Part shown: piece by piece, positions 8,445 to 18,013 of the stretch | Position numbering within the stretch: position 1 is the stretch's first letter | Layout of the letters: every line of letters starts with the position of its first letter | DNA from: Pseudomonas graminis | GTDB lineage: Bacteria > Pseudomonadota > Gammaproteobacteria > Pseudomonadales > Pseudomonadaceae | DNA: 64,000 bases | Assembly: GCF_001705435.1 (NCBI RefSeq) | Contig: NZ_MDEN01000066.1 | Location: forward strand, 62,001 to 126,000 | Direction: 5' to 3' | Made by a program: the position numbers and the translations under genes | Notes under the pieces: generated by a model | Databases searched by the model: none | Told to the model about the DNA's origin: nothing | The model's input: only the letters and a program-made list of their open reading frames with translations

Positions 8445-9326
8445 ATGAACGCTGTTCTGCAAAGCCACACGGCTAGCGATCGCTTGAACGCGCACCAGGC
8501 CAATCAGCCCACCGCTGAAGCGCTGCTGCAAGTACAGGGCGTCAGCCTTGAATACCGCACGGCGGAACGCGTGGTGCGGGCCACCCATCAGGTCAGTTTT
8601 GAAATCGATCCGGCCGACCGCTTCGTGTTGCTCGGCCCGTCGGGCTGCGGCAAGTCCACGCTCCTTAAAGCCGTGGCCGGATTCATTCAGCCCAGCGAAG
8701 GACAGATTCGTCTGGCTGGCCAGCAGGTCAGGGAGCCGGGGCCGGACCGCATTGTGATGTTTCAGGAATTCGACCAGTTGCCGCCGTGGAAGACGGTGAT
8801 CCAGAACGTCATGTTTCCGCTGCTGGCCTCGCGCACCCTCAAGCGTCGTGAAGCCGAAGAGCGTGCGCGGTATTACCTGGAGAAGGTCGGCCTGAGCGCC
8901 TTCGCCGATGCCTATCCGCACACGTTGTCCGGCGGCATGAAGGCACGCGTGGCGATTGCCCGGGCGCTGGCGATGCAGCCCAAGATCCTGCTGATGGACG
9001 AGCCCTTCGCCGCGCTCGACGCATTGACCCGTCGCAAGATGCAGGAGGAGCTGCTGGAGTTGTGGGAAGAGGTGCGCTTCACGCTGCTGTTCGTGACCCA
9101 CTCCATCGAGGAAGCGCTGGTGGTGGGCAACCGGATTCTGCTGCTGTCGCCCCATCCGGGCCGCGTGCGCGCCGAGATCAACAGCCATCAGTACAACTTG
9201 AAAAGCCTTGGCGGGGTTGAGTTCCAGGCGTCTGCTCAGCGCATTCACCGGCTGTTGTTCGACGAGGGCGAAGCACCTGCAGTCGAGCCGGATCTGCGGT
9301 TTCAGGATGTTCGGATTGCCTACTGA
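8445..9326 (+). CDS. SsuB/TauB-type ABC transporter ATP-binding protein
   Basis: A 293-residue ATPase of the nitrate/sulfonate/taurine class. Walker A GPSGCGKST is near residue 66, the Q-loop MFQEFDQLPPW follows, the signature is LSGGMKAR, Walker B is ILLMDEPFAALD, and the H-loop is FVTHSIEEAL. The long N-terminal lead (about 28 residues) is not conserved. The frame is open from 8307, but CAGGAGAG before the ATG at 8445, 14 bp after the dioxygenase stop, sets the start. It powers uptake with the next two genes. Confidence 0.9.
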   Translation: MNAVLQSHTASDRLNAHQANQPTAEALLQVQGVSLEYRTAERVVRATHQVSFEIDPADRFVLLGPSGCGKSTLLKAVAGFIQPSEGQIRLAGQQVREPGPDRIVMFQEFDQLPPWKTVIQNVMFPLLASRTLKRREAEERARYYLEKVGLSAFADAYPHTLSGGMKARVAIARALAMQPKILLMDEPFAALDALTRRKMQEELLELWEEVRFTLLFVTHSIEEALVVGNRILLLSPHPGRVRAEINSHQYNLKSLGGVEFQASAQRIHRLLFDEGEAPAVEPDLRFQDVRIAY

Positions 9327-9365
9327 TCGCGGTTCGTCGCGCTACCCCATCAAGAGATTGCACCC

Positions 9366-10232
9366 ATGAGCCTTTCACCCCCTCTGCGGGAAGAATACGA
9401 AGTCGTGCTGGAGCCTTTCACGCAGGAAGACCTGGCCCGCGACATTCCCCTCGCGCAACGCATCTGGCAGGTGAGCTGGGTGCGCAAGGCCGTCATCCTC
9501 GCCGCCCTCGCGATCATCTGGGAAATCGCCGCGCGCATTCAAGGCAACGACTTGCTGCTGCCGAGCTTTCTGCAAACCGCTTCGGCGTTTATCGACGGCA
9601 TCGCCAGTGGCGAATTGCTGACCAAGGTCTGGATCTCCCTGACGGTCCTGGTCAAGGGTTACCTGATCGGCATCGTCCTGGCGTTCGGCCTGACCACGCT
9701 GGCGGTGTCGACCCAACTGGGCCGCGACCTGCTCGGCACGCTGACGGCGATGTTCAACCCGTTGCCGGCCATCGCGCTGCTGCCGTTGTCGCTGCTGTGG
9801 TTCGGCCTGGGTGAAAACAGCCTGATCTTCGTGCTGGTGCACTCCGTGCTCTGGGCACTGGCGTTGAATACCTACGCGGGATTTCTCGGGGTCTCTGAAA
9901 CCCAGCGCATGGCCGGGCGCAATTACGGGCTCAAGGGGCTGCGGTTCGTCTGGTACATCCTGATCCCCGCGGCGCTGCCGTCGATTCTCGCCGGTCTGAA
10001 GATCGGCTGGGCGTTTGCCTGGCGAACCCTGATTGCCGCTGAGCTGGTGTTCGGCGCGTCCTCGGGCAAGGGCGGTCTGGGCTGGTACATCTTCCAGAAT
10101 CGCAACGAGCTGTACACCGACAAGGTATTCGCGGGTCTGGCGGCGGTAATCATCATCGGTCTGCTGGTGGAAAACCTGCTGTTCAGCAACGTCGAGCGCC
10201 TGACCGTGAAGCGGTGGGGCATGCAGCGCTGA
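9366..10232 (+). CDS. SsuC/TauC-type ABC transporter permease
   Basis: A 288-residue inner-membrane permease of the binding-protein-dependent transport family, with about six membrane segments between residues 40 and 275. The cytoplasmic EAA-type loop is present around GRNYGLKGLRFVWYILIPAA (about residues 180-199). The extended hydrophilic N-terminus (1-35) is longer than in SsuC. It lies 39 bp after the ATPase and 87 bp before the binding protein, in one operon. The substrate is inferred to be a sulfonate-like compound from the linked dioxygenase. Confidence 0.9.
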   Translation: MSLSPPLREEYEVVLEPFTQEDLARDIPLAQRIWQVSWVRKAVILAALAIIWEIAARIQGNDLLLPSFLQTASAFIDGIASGELLTKVWISLTVLVKGYLIGIVLAFGLTTLAVSTQLGRDLLGTLTAMFNPLPAIALLPLSLLWFGLGENSLIFVLVHSVLWALALNTYAGFLGVSETQRMAGRNYGLKGLRFVWYILIPAALPSILAGLKIGWAFAWRTLIAAELVFGASSGKGGLGWYIFQNRNELYTDKVFAGLAAVIIIGLLVENLLFSNVERLTVKRWGMQR

Positions 10233-10319
10233 TCTGCTTTATCAACGAACGCTTCACCTCGTGGCCGCTGGATGGGCAATGAGGCCGTCACCCCCTTTCG
10301 CCTTCATCGTGAGAAATGT

Positions 10320-11354
10320 ATGGATTTTTCAAAGACAGCTGCACCCTCCAAGCGCCCGACACTGACCGCGCTCGCCGCCGCATTGGGGCTGGCTGGCGCA
10401 TTGTTGAGCAGCGGCGCCCACGCTGAAGGCAAGATCAGCATCGCCCAGCAGTTCGGCATCGGTTATTTGATTCTGGACGTCGTTCAGCAGCAGAAGCTGA
10501 TCGAGAAGCACGGCAAGGAACAGGGCCTGGACATCAAGGTCGACTGGAACAGCATCTCCGGCGCCACCGCGATGAATGAAGCCCTGCTGGCTGGCGCGCT
10601 GGACGTGGTGTCGGCGGGCGTGCCGCCAATGCTGACCATCTGGGACCGGACCAAGGGCAGGCAGAACGTCAAGGCGATTGCTTCGTTGGGCTCGATGCCC
10701 AATTACCTGCTCAGTAACAATCCGAACGTAAAGACCCTCAACGACTTCACCGACAAGGACCGCATCGCGGTGCCGGCGGCGGGCGTGGGTTTCCAGTCGC
10801 GCACCTTGCAGATCGAAACCGCGAAGCTGTTCGGGAGCGACAATTTCAAGAAATTCGACAACATCTCGGTCAGCCTGCCGCACCCGGATGCAACCTCGGC
10901 GCTGATCGCCGGCGGTTCGGAGATCAGCGCGCACTTCTCCAGCCCGCCGTTTCAGTATCAGGAGCTGGAAAACCCCAAGGTTCATAAGGTGCTGAGTTCG
11001 TACGATGTGCTGGGCGGCCAGGCGACGTTCAACGTGCTCTACACCACCCAGAAATTCCACGACGAAAACCCGAAGACCTACAAAGCGTTCTACGACGCGC
11101 TGGCCGAGGCCGAGAAAATCATCAAGGCGGACAAGCCTGCGGCGGCGAAGACCTACATCGACGTCGAGAAATCGAAACTGCCGTTGCCGCTGGTGGAGAA
11201 GATCGTCTCCGACCCTGAAATCGACTTCACCGTCGTGCCCCAGCGCACGTTCATCTACGCCGAAAAACTGCACGAGCTGGGTGTGCTGAAAAACAAGGCC
11301 GACAGCTGGAAGGATTACTTCTTCGAAGAAGCCCACGATGGCGCGGGGAGTTGA
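10320..11354 (+). CDS. NitT/TauT-type ABC substrate-binding protein
   Basis: A 344-residue periplasmic binding protein with a signal peptide that ends at SSGAHA, cleavage after residue 35. The mature start KISIAQQFGIGYLILDVV and the segment EALLAGALDVVSAGVPP are typical of the aliphatic sulfonate/taurine binding family. I chose the ATG at 10320 because it follows GTGAGAAATGT and gives a normal signal peptide; the ATG at 10272 would add 16 residues. It is the last gene of the operon. The ligand is unknown. Confidence 0.88.
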   Translation: MDFSKTAAPSKRPTLTALAAALGLAGALLSSGAHAEGKISIAQQFGIGYLILDVVQQQKLIEKHGKEQGLDIKVDWNSISGATAMNEALLAGALDVVSAGVPPMLTIWDRTKGRQNVKAIASLGSMPNYLLSNNPNVKTLNDFTDKDRIAVPAAGVGFQSRTLQIETAKLFGSDNFKKFDNISVSLPHPDATSALIAGGSEISAHFSSPPFQYQELENPKVHKVLSSYDVLGGQATFNVLYTTQKFHDENPKTYKAFYDALAEAEKIIKADKPAAAKTYIDVEKSKLPLPLVEKIVSDPEIDFTVVPQRTFIYAEKLHELGVLKNKADSWKDYFFEEAHDGAGS

Positions 11355-11405
11355 TCCTTGATGTTTGATCGGGCTGTTTAGGCACGTCAGATAGGAAGGC
11401 GGTGT

Positions 11406-11466
11406 GCCAGTTACACCGCCTTCGCGACCGTCGTAACCTCCGATTGCTCCTACAGGGGATTTGCGT
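11406..11466. repeat. Inverse copy of the AATCGGAGGTTA-class REP repeat
   Basis: Read on the minus strand, this block matches 788-841: GCAAATCCCCTGTAGGAGCA, then the AATCGGAGGTTACGACGGTC core, then GCGAAGGCGG. The two copies differ at only a few positions. It lies 52 bp after the binding-protein gene. Confidence 0.7.
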
Positions 11467-11549
11467 GCGAGCCAGATGTTTGGGACGCAGCGAACTTGTG
11501 AGATATCCCGTCGTCCAGACGACGCGCTGTTTCGCGTCAAACACAACCC

Positions 11550-11585
11550 CTGTGGGAGTGGGCTTGCTCGCGAAGGCGGTGGGTT
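11550..11585. repeat. REP unit
   Basis: TGTGGGAGTGGGCTTGCTCG followed by CGAAGGCGGTGGGT is a common Pseudomonas REP unit. A related unit, GAGCGAGCTTGCTCGCGAAG, lies near 11860-11890. Confidence 0.75.
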
Positions 11586-11589
11586 AAAC

Positions 11590-11802
11590 GGGGACTGATT
11601 TATTTACAGCGCTTCTCCGTAAATTAATCTGTCCCCGAGTGCGGTAATCCAAAAGCCGGCATCTGCTCTTGCCGGGGCGCCTTGGGCTTGGGGGGATGTG
11701 ACGCGAAGCGTTGGCAAGACTCAGTAACTCAAAATGCCTGCGGCAGACTGCTAGCGCGGGGACAGATTAATTTACGGTGGAGTTGTAAATAAATCAGTCC
11801 CC
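11590..11802. mobile_element. MITE-like element bounded by inverted palindromes
   Basis: Two palindromic units lie at 11590-11636 (GGGGACTGATTTATTTAC ... GTAAATTAATCTGTCCCC) and 11758-11802 (GGGGACAGATTAATTTAC ... GTAAATAAATCAGTCCCC). The second is the reverse complement of the first apart from the short loop. They bound about 120 bp without a credible open frame. Each unit can form a hairpin, and the pair could form a larger one. The form suggests a non-autonomous transposable element or the remnant of one. The rest of the 11355-12079 gap holds REP units and no gene. Confidence 0.5.
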
Positions 11803-12079
11803 TTTAAGCACCCTTTAAGCAGTGTCCGCAGGCAGAGCTGCGGCGTTGTCATGTTCATGAGAGCGAGCTTGCTCGCGAAGGCGGTGTGTCTGCCAACATC
11901 GATGTCATAGATCCGCCCCCATCGCGAACAGGCGCGCTCTAGCGTAAATTGGCGTGCGACCTAGAGCCCGGCAGAGTTCCTTACCCCAAGGAACCCTGAT
12001 CTACGCTCACAGTCGCATGACCACATCGCAACGGCGTTCGGCGGCGCGGTGTCGTAATGGCTTGGCACAAGGAGCTTGC

Positions 12080-13219
12080 ATGCCCGCCCAACCCCCTCTT
12101 TTTCGTGGTCGTCTGACCGTTATTTCCATCGGTCTGTGCCTGGCCGTTCTCGCCGGCTGTGGCAAGGAAAAGCCCCAGGAGCCCGTGCGCGCACGCGTGC
12201 AGGCGCAGGAGGTCAAGACGGTCGATTTCGCTGCGGACGTGGCACTGACCGGGGACGTGCAGGCGCGGGTGCAGACGCAGCTTTCGTTCCGGGTGGGCGG
12301 CAAGATCATTCAGCGTTCGGTCGATGTCGGCGATCGGGTGTCGGCCAAGCAAGTGCTGGCCAAACTCGACCCTAAAGACCTGCAAACCAACGTCGACTCC
12401 GCCATCGCTGCCGTTGCCGCCGAGCAGGCGCGCGTGAAACAGACCTCCGCCGCCTTCGTGCGTCAGGAAAAACTGCTGCCCAAGGGCTACACCAGTCGCA
12501 GTGAATACGATTCGGCCCAGGCGCAATTGCGCGGCAGCCAGAGCGCGCTCAAAGCCGCCCAGGCGCAACTGGCCAACGCCCGCGAGCAACTGAGTTACAC
12601 CGCCTTGATCGCCGACGCGCCGGGGATCATCACCGCGCGGCAGGCCGAAGTCGGTCAGGTCGTGCAACCGACGGCACCGATCTTCAGTCTGGCCCGTGAC
12701 GGTGAGCGCGATGCGGTGTTCAACGTTTACGAATCGCTGTTCGTTAACCCGCCCACCGACCAGCCGGTTGAAGTCACGTTGCTGGACAACCCCAAGGTCA
12801 AGGCCGTCGGTAAAGTCCGTGAAGTCACGCCAGCCGTGTCAGCGCAGACGGGCACGCTGCAAGTGAAGATCGCACTCAGCTCGCTGCCGCCGGGCATGGA
12901 CTTGGGTTCGGTGGTCAGTGCCGCCCTGAGCGTGCCGGCCAGGACCAGCGTCGAACTGCCGTGGTCGGCCCTCACCAAGGGCTTGGGCGATCAGCTCGGC
13001 AAGCCTGCCGTTTGGGTGGTTGACGGTGACAACAAGGTAAGCCTGCGCGGCGTCACGGTTGGGCGCTACCTGACGGGCAAAGTGATCATCGTCGACGGTT
13101 TGAAGAACGGTGAAAAAGTGGTCGTTGCCGGCAACCAATTATTGCACCCCGACATGCAGGTCGAACTCGCCGACGTGTACCCCGATCCCTCCAAACAACC
13201 GACAGGAGACAAGCCATGA
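12080..13219 (+). CDS. triA: RND efflux periplasmic adaptor, TriA-like lipoprotein
   Basis: A 379-residue membrane-fusion protein. The lipoprotein signal has the lipobox LAGC, with Cys27 as the lipidation site. The order is a lipoyl half-motif (TQLSFRVGGKIIQRSVDVGD, about 75-94), a coiled-coil hairpin with Ala/Gln-rich heptads (about 112-185), then the beta-barrel and membrane-proximal domains. I chose the ATG at 12080, after AAGGAGC, over the open upstream frame from 11954. It is the first of three overlapping genes with two adaptors and one pump, the arrangement of TriABC in P. aeruginosa. Substrate range is not predictable; triclosan is known for TriABC itself. Confidence 0.85.
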   Translation: MPAQPPLFRGRLTVISIGLCLAVLAGCGKEKPQEPVRARVQAQEVKTVDFAADVALTGDVQARVQTQLSFRVGGKIIQRSVDVGDRVSAKQVLAKLDPKDLQTNVDSAIAAVAAEQARVKQTSAAFVRQEKLLPKGYTSRSEYDSAQAQLRGSQSALKAAQAQLANAREQLSYTALIADAPGIITARQAEVGQVVQPTAPIFSLARDGERDAVFNVYESLFVNPPTDQPVEVTLLDNPKVKAVGKVREVTPAVSAQTGTLQVKIALSSLPPGMDLGSVVSAALSVPARTSVELPWSALTKGLGDQLGKPAVWVVDGDNKVSLRGVTVGRYLTGKVIIVDGLKNGEKVVVAGNQLLHPDMQVELADVYPDPSKQPTGDKP

Positions 13220-14286
13220 AGCGCCTGCCGGGAATCATATTGACCGGGCTGCTGTTGAGCGCCTGCAGCAAGGAAGAGCCGCCGCCGGAGCCTGTTCGGC
13301 CGGTGCTGTTCATCGAAGTGAAGCCCCAGGCGCAGGAAAGCCTCGGTCGTTTCGCCGGCAACATTGCCGCACGCTATGAAAGCACTCTGGGTTTTCGCGT
13401 CTCCGGCCGCATTGCCCAGCGCAGTGTCGATGTCGGCGCACAGGTCAAGAAGGGCGACATGCTCGCGGTGCTCGACCCGACGGACCAACAGAACCAGGTG
13501 CGCTCGACCCAGGGCGATCTGGCCCGGGTCGAAGCCCAGTTAATCAACGCCCAAGCCAACGCCCGTCGGCAGCACGAGCTGTTTGATCGCGGCGTCGGCG
13601 CCCAGGCTGCGCTGGATGTCGCCGTCACCGACCTGAAAACCACCCAGTCTTCCTACGACCAGGCCAAGGCCGCGACGCAACAGGCCAAGGACCAGTTGAG
13701 CTACAGCGAGCTGCGCGCCGATCACGATGCCGTCGTCACCGAATGGAAAGTCGAGGCCGGCCAGGTGGTCAGCGCAGGTGAGCAGGTGGTGACACTGGCG
13801 CGCCCGGACATCAAGGAGGCAGTCATTGACCTGCCGGCGCAATTGAGTGATCAACTGCCCAGCGACGTCGTCTTCACAGTCGCCAGCCAGTTGGAGCCAG
13901 AGATCAACACCACCGCGACCGTGCGAGAACTCGAACCCCAGGCCGAAAGCACCACGCGCACCCGTCGCGCACGTTTGACCCTGGCAGAAACGCCGTCGGC
14001 CTTCCGCTTGGGCACAGCGATCAGCGTGACCCTGAGCTCGGCGATCAAACCGCGCATCGAGCTGCCCGCCACCTCCGTGCAGGAAGTGGATGGCAAAACG
14101 CAGATCTGGGTAATCGACACGCAGAATCAAACGGTTTCCCCACGCGTCGTCACGGTCGTCAGCCGCAGTGATGATTCCGTGGTACTGGCCGGTGGCGTCA
14201 ACGATGGCGATCGCATTGTGACCGCCGGCGTCAACAGCCTCAAGCCGGGGCAGAAAATCAAAGTCGATAAGGAAAGCCCACGATGA
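13216..14286 (+). CDS. triB: RND efflux periplasmic adaptor, TriB-like lipoprotein
   Basis: A second membrane-fusion protein of 356 residues, with a short lipoprotein signal (LLSAC, Cys17). It repeats the domain order of its neighbour: a lipoyl half (LGFRVSGRIAQRSVDVGAQV, about 57-76), a coiled coil (about 92-165) and a beta barrel. Its ATG overlaps the TriA-like stop by 4 bp, so translation is coupled. In TriABC both adaptors are needed for a working pump, so this is probably a functional pair and not redundancy. Confidence 0.85.
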   Translation: MKRLPGIILTGLLLSACSKEEPPPEPVRPVLFIEVKPQAQESLGRFAGNIAARYESTLGFRVSGRIAQRSVDVGAQVKKGDMLAVLDPTDQQNQVRSTQGDLARVEAQLINAQANARRQHELFDRGVGAQAALDVAVTDLKTTQSSYDQAKAATQQAKDQLSYSELRADHDAVVTEWKVEAGQVVSAGEQVVTLARPDIKEAVIDLPAQLSDQLPSDVVFTVASQLEPEINTTATVRELEPQAESTTRTRRARLTLAETPSAFRLGTAISVTLSSAIKPRIELPATSVQEVDGKTQIWVIDTQNQTVSPRVVTVVSRSDDSVVLAGGVNDGDRIVTAGVNSLKPGQKIKVDKESPR

Positions 14287-17200
14287 AAGGGACGTTCAAC
14301 CTCTCCGATTGGGCGATCAAGCATCAGTCTTTTGTCTGGTACCTGATGTTCGTCGGCCTGCTGATGGGCGTGTTTTCCTACATGAACCTGGGACGCGAAG
14401 AAGACCCTTCGTTCACCATCAAGACCATGGTCATACAAACCCGCTGGCCGGGCGCGACCGTGGATGAAACCCTTGAGCAGGTGACCGACCGCATCGAGAA
14501 AAAGCTCGAAGAACTCGACTCCCTCGACTACGTGAAGAGCTACACCCGGCCGGGCGAGTCCACTGTTATGGTTTACCTGCGCGACACCACCAGCGCGGAG
14601 GCCATTCCTGACATCTGGTACCAGGTGCGCAAGAAGATCGACGATATTCGCGGGCAATTTCCCCAGGGGATTCAAGGCCCGGCGTTCAACGATGAATTCG
14701 GCGACGTCTACGGTTCGATTTACGCCTTTACCTCCGACGGCCTGACCCTGCGCCAGCTGCGCGACTACGTGGAGCAAGTGCGCGTCCAGATCCGCGACGT
14801 GCCGGGTCTGGGCAAAGTCGAGATGATCGGCGAGCAGGACGAAGTGCTCTACCTGAACTTCTCCACCCGCAAGCTGGCCGCCCTGGGGCTGGATCAACGT
14901 CAGGTCGTGCAAAGCCTGCAATCGCAAAACACCGTGACGCCTGCCGGGGTCATCGAGGCGGGTCCTGAGCGCATATCAGTGCGCACCTCCGGCCAGTTCG
15001 CGTCGGAAAAAGACCTGGAAAACGTCAACCTGCGCCTCAACGATCGCTTCTATCGCTTGAGCGACATCGCCGAAATTACCCGCGGCTACGTGGATCCGCC
15101 CAAGCCGCTGTTCCGCTTCGACGGCAAGACCGCCATCGGCCTGGCCATCGCCATGAAGAAGGGCGGCAACGTTCAGGAGTTCGGCAAGCAGTTGCACGAA
15201 CGCATGAGCGCCGCGACCGCCGACCTGCCGATTGGCGTGGGCGTGCACGTGGTGTCCGATCAGGCGCAAGTGGTAGAGAAAGCCGTCGGTGGTTTCACCA
15301 GCGCGCTGTTCGAGGCGGTGGTGATCGTACTGATCGTGAGCTTCATCAGCCTCGGCATGCGTGCGGGGCTTGTGGTTGCCTGCTCGATCCCGCTGGTGCT
15401 GGCGATGGTCTTCGTGTTCATGGAATACAGCGGCATCACCATGCAGCGTATTTCGTTGGGCGCGTTGATCATTGCCCTCGGCCTGTTGGTCGATGACGCG
15501 ATGATTACCGTGGAGATGATGGTGTCACGCCTTGAAAAAGGTGAGACCAAAGCCCAGGCCGCGACCTACGCCTACACCTCGACGGCCTTCCCGATGCTCA
15601 CCGGTACGCTGGTGACGGTCGCGGGCTTCGTGCCGATCGGCCTGAACGCCAGTTCGGCAGGTGAATACACCTTTACGCTGTTCGCAGTGATTGCCGTCGC
15701 CATGCTGGTGTCGTGGGTCGTTGCCGTGCTGTTCGCGCCGGTGATCGGCGTGCACATCCTCAGCGAAAACGTAAAGAAGCACGATGAGAACGCCAAGCCC
15801 GGTCGCATCGCACGGGCGTTCAACGGCTCGATGTTCTGGGCCATGCGCCATCGCTGGCTGACCATCATCATCACGATTTTGCTGTTCGCCACCTCGCTGT
15901 TCTGCATGCGCTTCGTGCAAAACCAGTTCTTCCCGTCATCGGACCGGCCCGAGATTCTGGTCGACCTCAACCTGCCGCAGAACGCGTCGATCAACGAGAC
16001 CCGCCGCGCAGTGGACAAGCTCGAGGCGACCCTCAAGGACGATCCGGACATCGTCAGCTGGAGCACTTACATTGGCGAAGGCGCGGTGCGTTTCTACCTG
16101 CCGCTGGATCAGCAGCTGGAGAACCCGTACTACGCGCAGTTGGTGATCGTCAGCAAAGGGCTGGAAGAGCGCGGCGCGTTGACCGAGCGCTTGCAAAAAC
16201 GCTTGCGTGATGACTTCGTCGGCATCGGCACTTATGTGCAGGCGCTGGAAATGGGGCCGCCGGTGGGTCGTCCGATCCAGTACCGGGTCAGCGGCGAGAA
16301 CATTGATGAAGTGCGCCAGCACGCCATCGAACTCGCCACGCTGTTGGACAAAAACCAGCACATCGGCGAGATGATCTACGACTGGAATGAGCCCGGCAAA
16401 GTCCTGCGCATCGACATCAACCAGGACAAGGCGCGGCAGCTGGGCTTGTCGTCCGAGGACGTTGCGCAGTTGATGAACAGCGTCGTAACCGGCTCGGCGG
16501 TGACCCAGGTGCGCGATGACATCTACCTGATCAACGTCGTTGGTCGCGCGGTGGATGCCGAGCGAGGGTCACCGGAAACCCTGCAGAACCTGCAGATCGT
16601 CACGCCCCAAGGCACGTCGATTCCGCTGCTGGCCTTCGCCAATGTGCGCTACGAATTGGAACAGCCGCTGGTGTGGCGTCGCGATCGCAAACCGACGATC
16701 ACGCTCAAGGCCGCCGTGAGCGACGACATGCAGCCGACTGACCTGGTCAAGGAACTCAAGCCCGAGATCGACAAATTCGCCGCCGGTTTGCCGGTGGGCT
16801 ACAAGGTCGCCACGGGCGGCACGGTGGAGGAGAGCGGCAAGGCGCAGGGGCCGATCGCCAAGGTCGTGCCGTTGATGATCTTCCTGATGGCCACGTTCCT
16901 GATGATTCAGCTGCACAGCGTGCAGAAGATGTTCATCGTCGCCAGCGTTGCGCCGTTGGGATTGATCGGCGTTGTGCTCGCGCTGGTGCCGACCGGGACG
17001 CCGATGGGGTTTGTGGCAATCCTCGGGATTCTGGCGCTGATCGGCATCATCATCCGTAACTCGGTCATTCTGGTGACGCAGATTCATGAGTATGAAGTGG
17101 CCGGCTATCTGCCATGGGACGCAGTGGCGGAGGCGACTGAACACCGTCGTCGTCCGATCCTCCTGACCGCTGCGGCGGCAAGCCTGGGCATGATTCCCAT

Positions 17201-17423
17201 CGCCCGCGAAGTGTTCTGGGGGCCGATGGCCTACGCGATGATCGGCGGGATCATCATCGCGACTCTGTTGACGTTGCTGTTCCTGCCAGCGCTGTACGTG
17301 GCCTGGTACAAGATCAAGGAGCCGAGTGACGAGGAGCGGCGCAAGCATCAGGAACGCCAGCAGGAAGAGCAACACCGCCGTGAAGACGGTGCGGACGACG
17401 GCGCCTCCTCTCCCGCGCATTGA
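14283..17423 (+). CDS. triC: RND efflux transporter permease, TriC-like
   Basis: A 1046-residue inner-membrane proton-driven pump with the normal RND length and layout: TM1 near residue 15-35, a large periplasmic loop, TM2-6 around 335-495 with the LVDDAMI proton-relay motif near residue 400, TM7 near 530, a second loop, and TM8-12 to about 1015. The C-terminus is a hydrophilic Glu/Arg/His-rich tail. It overlaps the preceding gene by 4 bp. No outer-membrane channel gene follows; TriABC uses OpmH encoded elsewhere, and the same is likely here. Confidence 0.9.
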   Translation: MKGTFNLSDWAIKHQSFVWYLMFVGLLMGVFSYMNLGREEDPSFTIKTMVIQTRWPGATVDETLEQVTDRIEKKLEELDSLDYVKSYTRPGESTVMVYLRDTTSAEAIPDIWYQVRKKIDDIRGQFPQGIQGPAFNDEFGDVYGSIYAFTSDGLTLRQLRDYVEQVRVQIRDVPGLGKVEMIGEQDEVLYLNFSTRKLAALGLDQRQVVQSLQSQNTVTPAGVIEAGPERISVRTSGQFASEKDLENVNLRLNDRFYRLSDIAEITRGYVDPPKPLFRFDGKTAIGLAIAMKKGGNVQEFGKQLHERMSAATADLPIGVGVHVVSDQAQVVEKAVGGFTSALFEAVVIVLIVSFISLGMRAGLVVACSIPLVLAMVFVFMEYSGITMQRISLGALIIALGLLVDDAMITVEMMVSRLEKGETKAQAATYAYTSTAFPMLTGTLVTVAGFVPIGLNASSAGEYTFTLFAVIAVAMLVSWVVAVLFAPVIGVHILSENVKKHDENAKPGRIARAFNGSMFWAMRHRWLTIIITILLFATSLFCMRFVQNQFFPSSDRPEILVDLNLPQNASINETRRAVDKLEATLKDDPDIVSWSTYIGEGAVRFYLPLDQQLENPYYAQLVIVSKGLEERGALTERLQKRLRDDFVGIGTYVQALEMGPPVGRPIQYRVSGENIDEVRQHAIELATLLDKNQHIGEMIYDWNEPGKVLRIDINQDKARQLGLSSEDVAQLMNSVVTGSAVTQVRDDIYLINVVGRAVDAERGSPETLQNLQIVTPQGTSIPLLAFANVRYELEQPLVWRRDRKPTITLKAAVSDDMQPTDLVKELKPEIDKFAAGLPVGYKVATGGTVEESGKAQGPIAKVVPLMIFLMATFLMIQLHSVQKMFIVASVAPLGLIGVVLALVPTGTPMGFVAILGILALIGIIIRNSVILVTQIHEYEVAGYLPWDAVAEATEHRRRPILLTAAAASLGMIPIAREVFWGPMAYAMIGGIIIATLLTLLFLPALYVAWYKIKEPSDEERRKHQERQQEEQHRREDGADDGASSPAH

Positions 17424-17446
17424 CAGGTTTGGTTAAGGCGCAAGCC

Positions 17447-17490
17447 AGCCAGTCCCACTGGAGCGATGCACGCACCCAGTGGGGCTGGCT
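17447..17490 (+). terminator. Hairpin after the tri operon
   Basis: AGCCAGTCCCACTGG (17447-17461) pairs with CCAGTGGGGCTGGCT (17476-17490), with one T-G pair, then TTTAG. The T-run is short, so termination may be weak. The stop codon of triC lies 24 bp upstream. Confidence 0.5.
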
Positions 17491-17566
17491 TTAGCCGGGA
17501 TGGCATCATGCGGCACACCGCAAAACGTCAGCCTTTTATTGACGGTCTATGCCAGGACGCGTGCTA

Positions 17567-18013
17567 TCAGATCAGTCGGAAATTTCTGAAGTGCACCTGT
17601 CCGGCCTGCGCTTTCAACGTCTGCGGATCAGAGGCGGTATGGACCTGTACGGTCACCTTTGTTCCGGGCGTTGCTTTGCGGTCAATCTTGAGTACGACGG
17701 GCTTCCACTCTTCAGTGGCTCCGGAAATATCTCCGAACGATTCCGCACCTCCAGCCACATCCACCAACACCCCATAACTAAACACCACCAAGTCGCCAGG
17801 TTTTACGATTTCGCCGGCCCGCACTTCGAATGTCAGAGCTGTGGGTTTATAGCTTTCCCCCGTAATGGACTGGGACAGGCCGGCTGCCTTTGTTAACTGG
17901 ATGTAGTGACCCGCGGGGTCTTTTTTGATAGTCCATGTCCCCTCGCCGGACGTACCGGTCCAAGGCGCCAGTTCACCGGTGCTGAAGTCGCCATTTATCA
18001 AAAGATTGTCCAT
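17567..18013 (-). CDS. Hypothetical protein, small beta-sandwich/carbohydrate-binding-like
   Basis: A 148-residue protein of unknown function without a signal peptide. The sequence LLINGDFSTGELAPWTG at the N-terminus, followed by alternating beta-prone segments and ending QVHFRNFRLI, resembles the NGDFE..L..W type of carbohydrate-binding or jelly-roll domain seen in many secreted or surface proteins. I chose the ATG at 18013 because AAGGGA lies 6 nt before it; the frame is open to 18055. It stands alone between the efflux operon and the methyltransferase. Base composition is lower in GC than its neighbours, consistent with recent gain. Confidence 0.6.
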   Translation of the reverse strand: MDNLLINGDFSTGELAPWTGTSGEGTWTIKKDPAGHYIQLTKAAGLSQSITGESYKPTALTFEVRAGEIVKPGDLVVFSYGVLVDVAGGAESFGDISGATEEWKPVVLKIDRKATPGTKVTVQVHTASDPQTLKAQAGQVHFRNFRLI

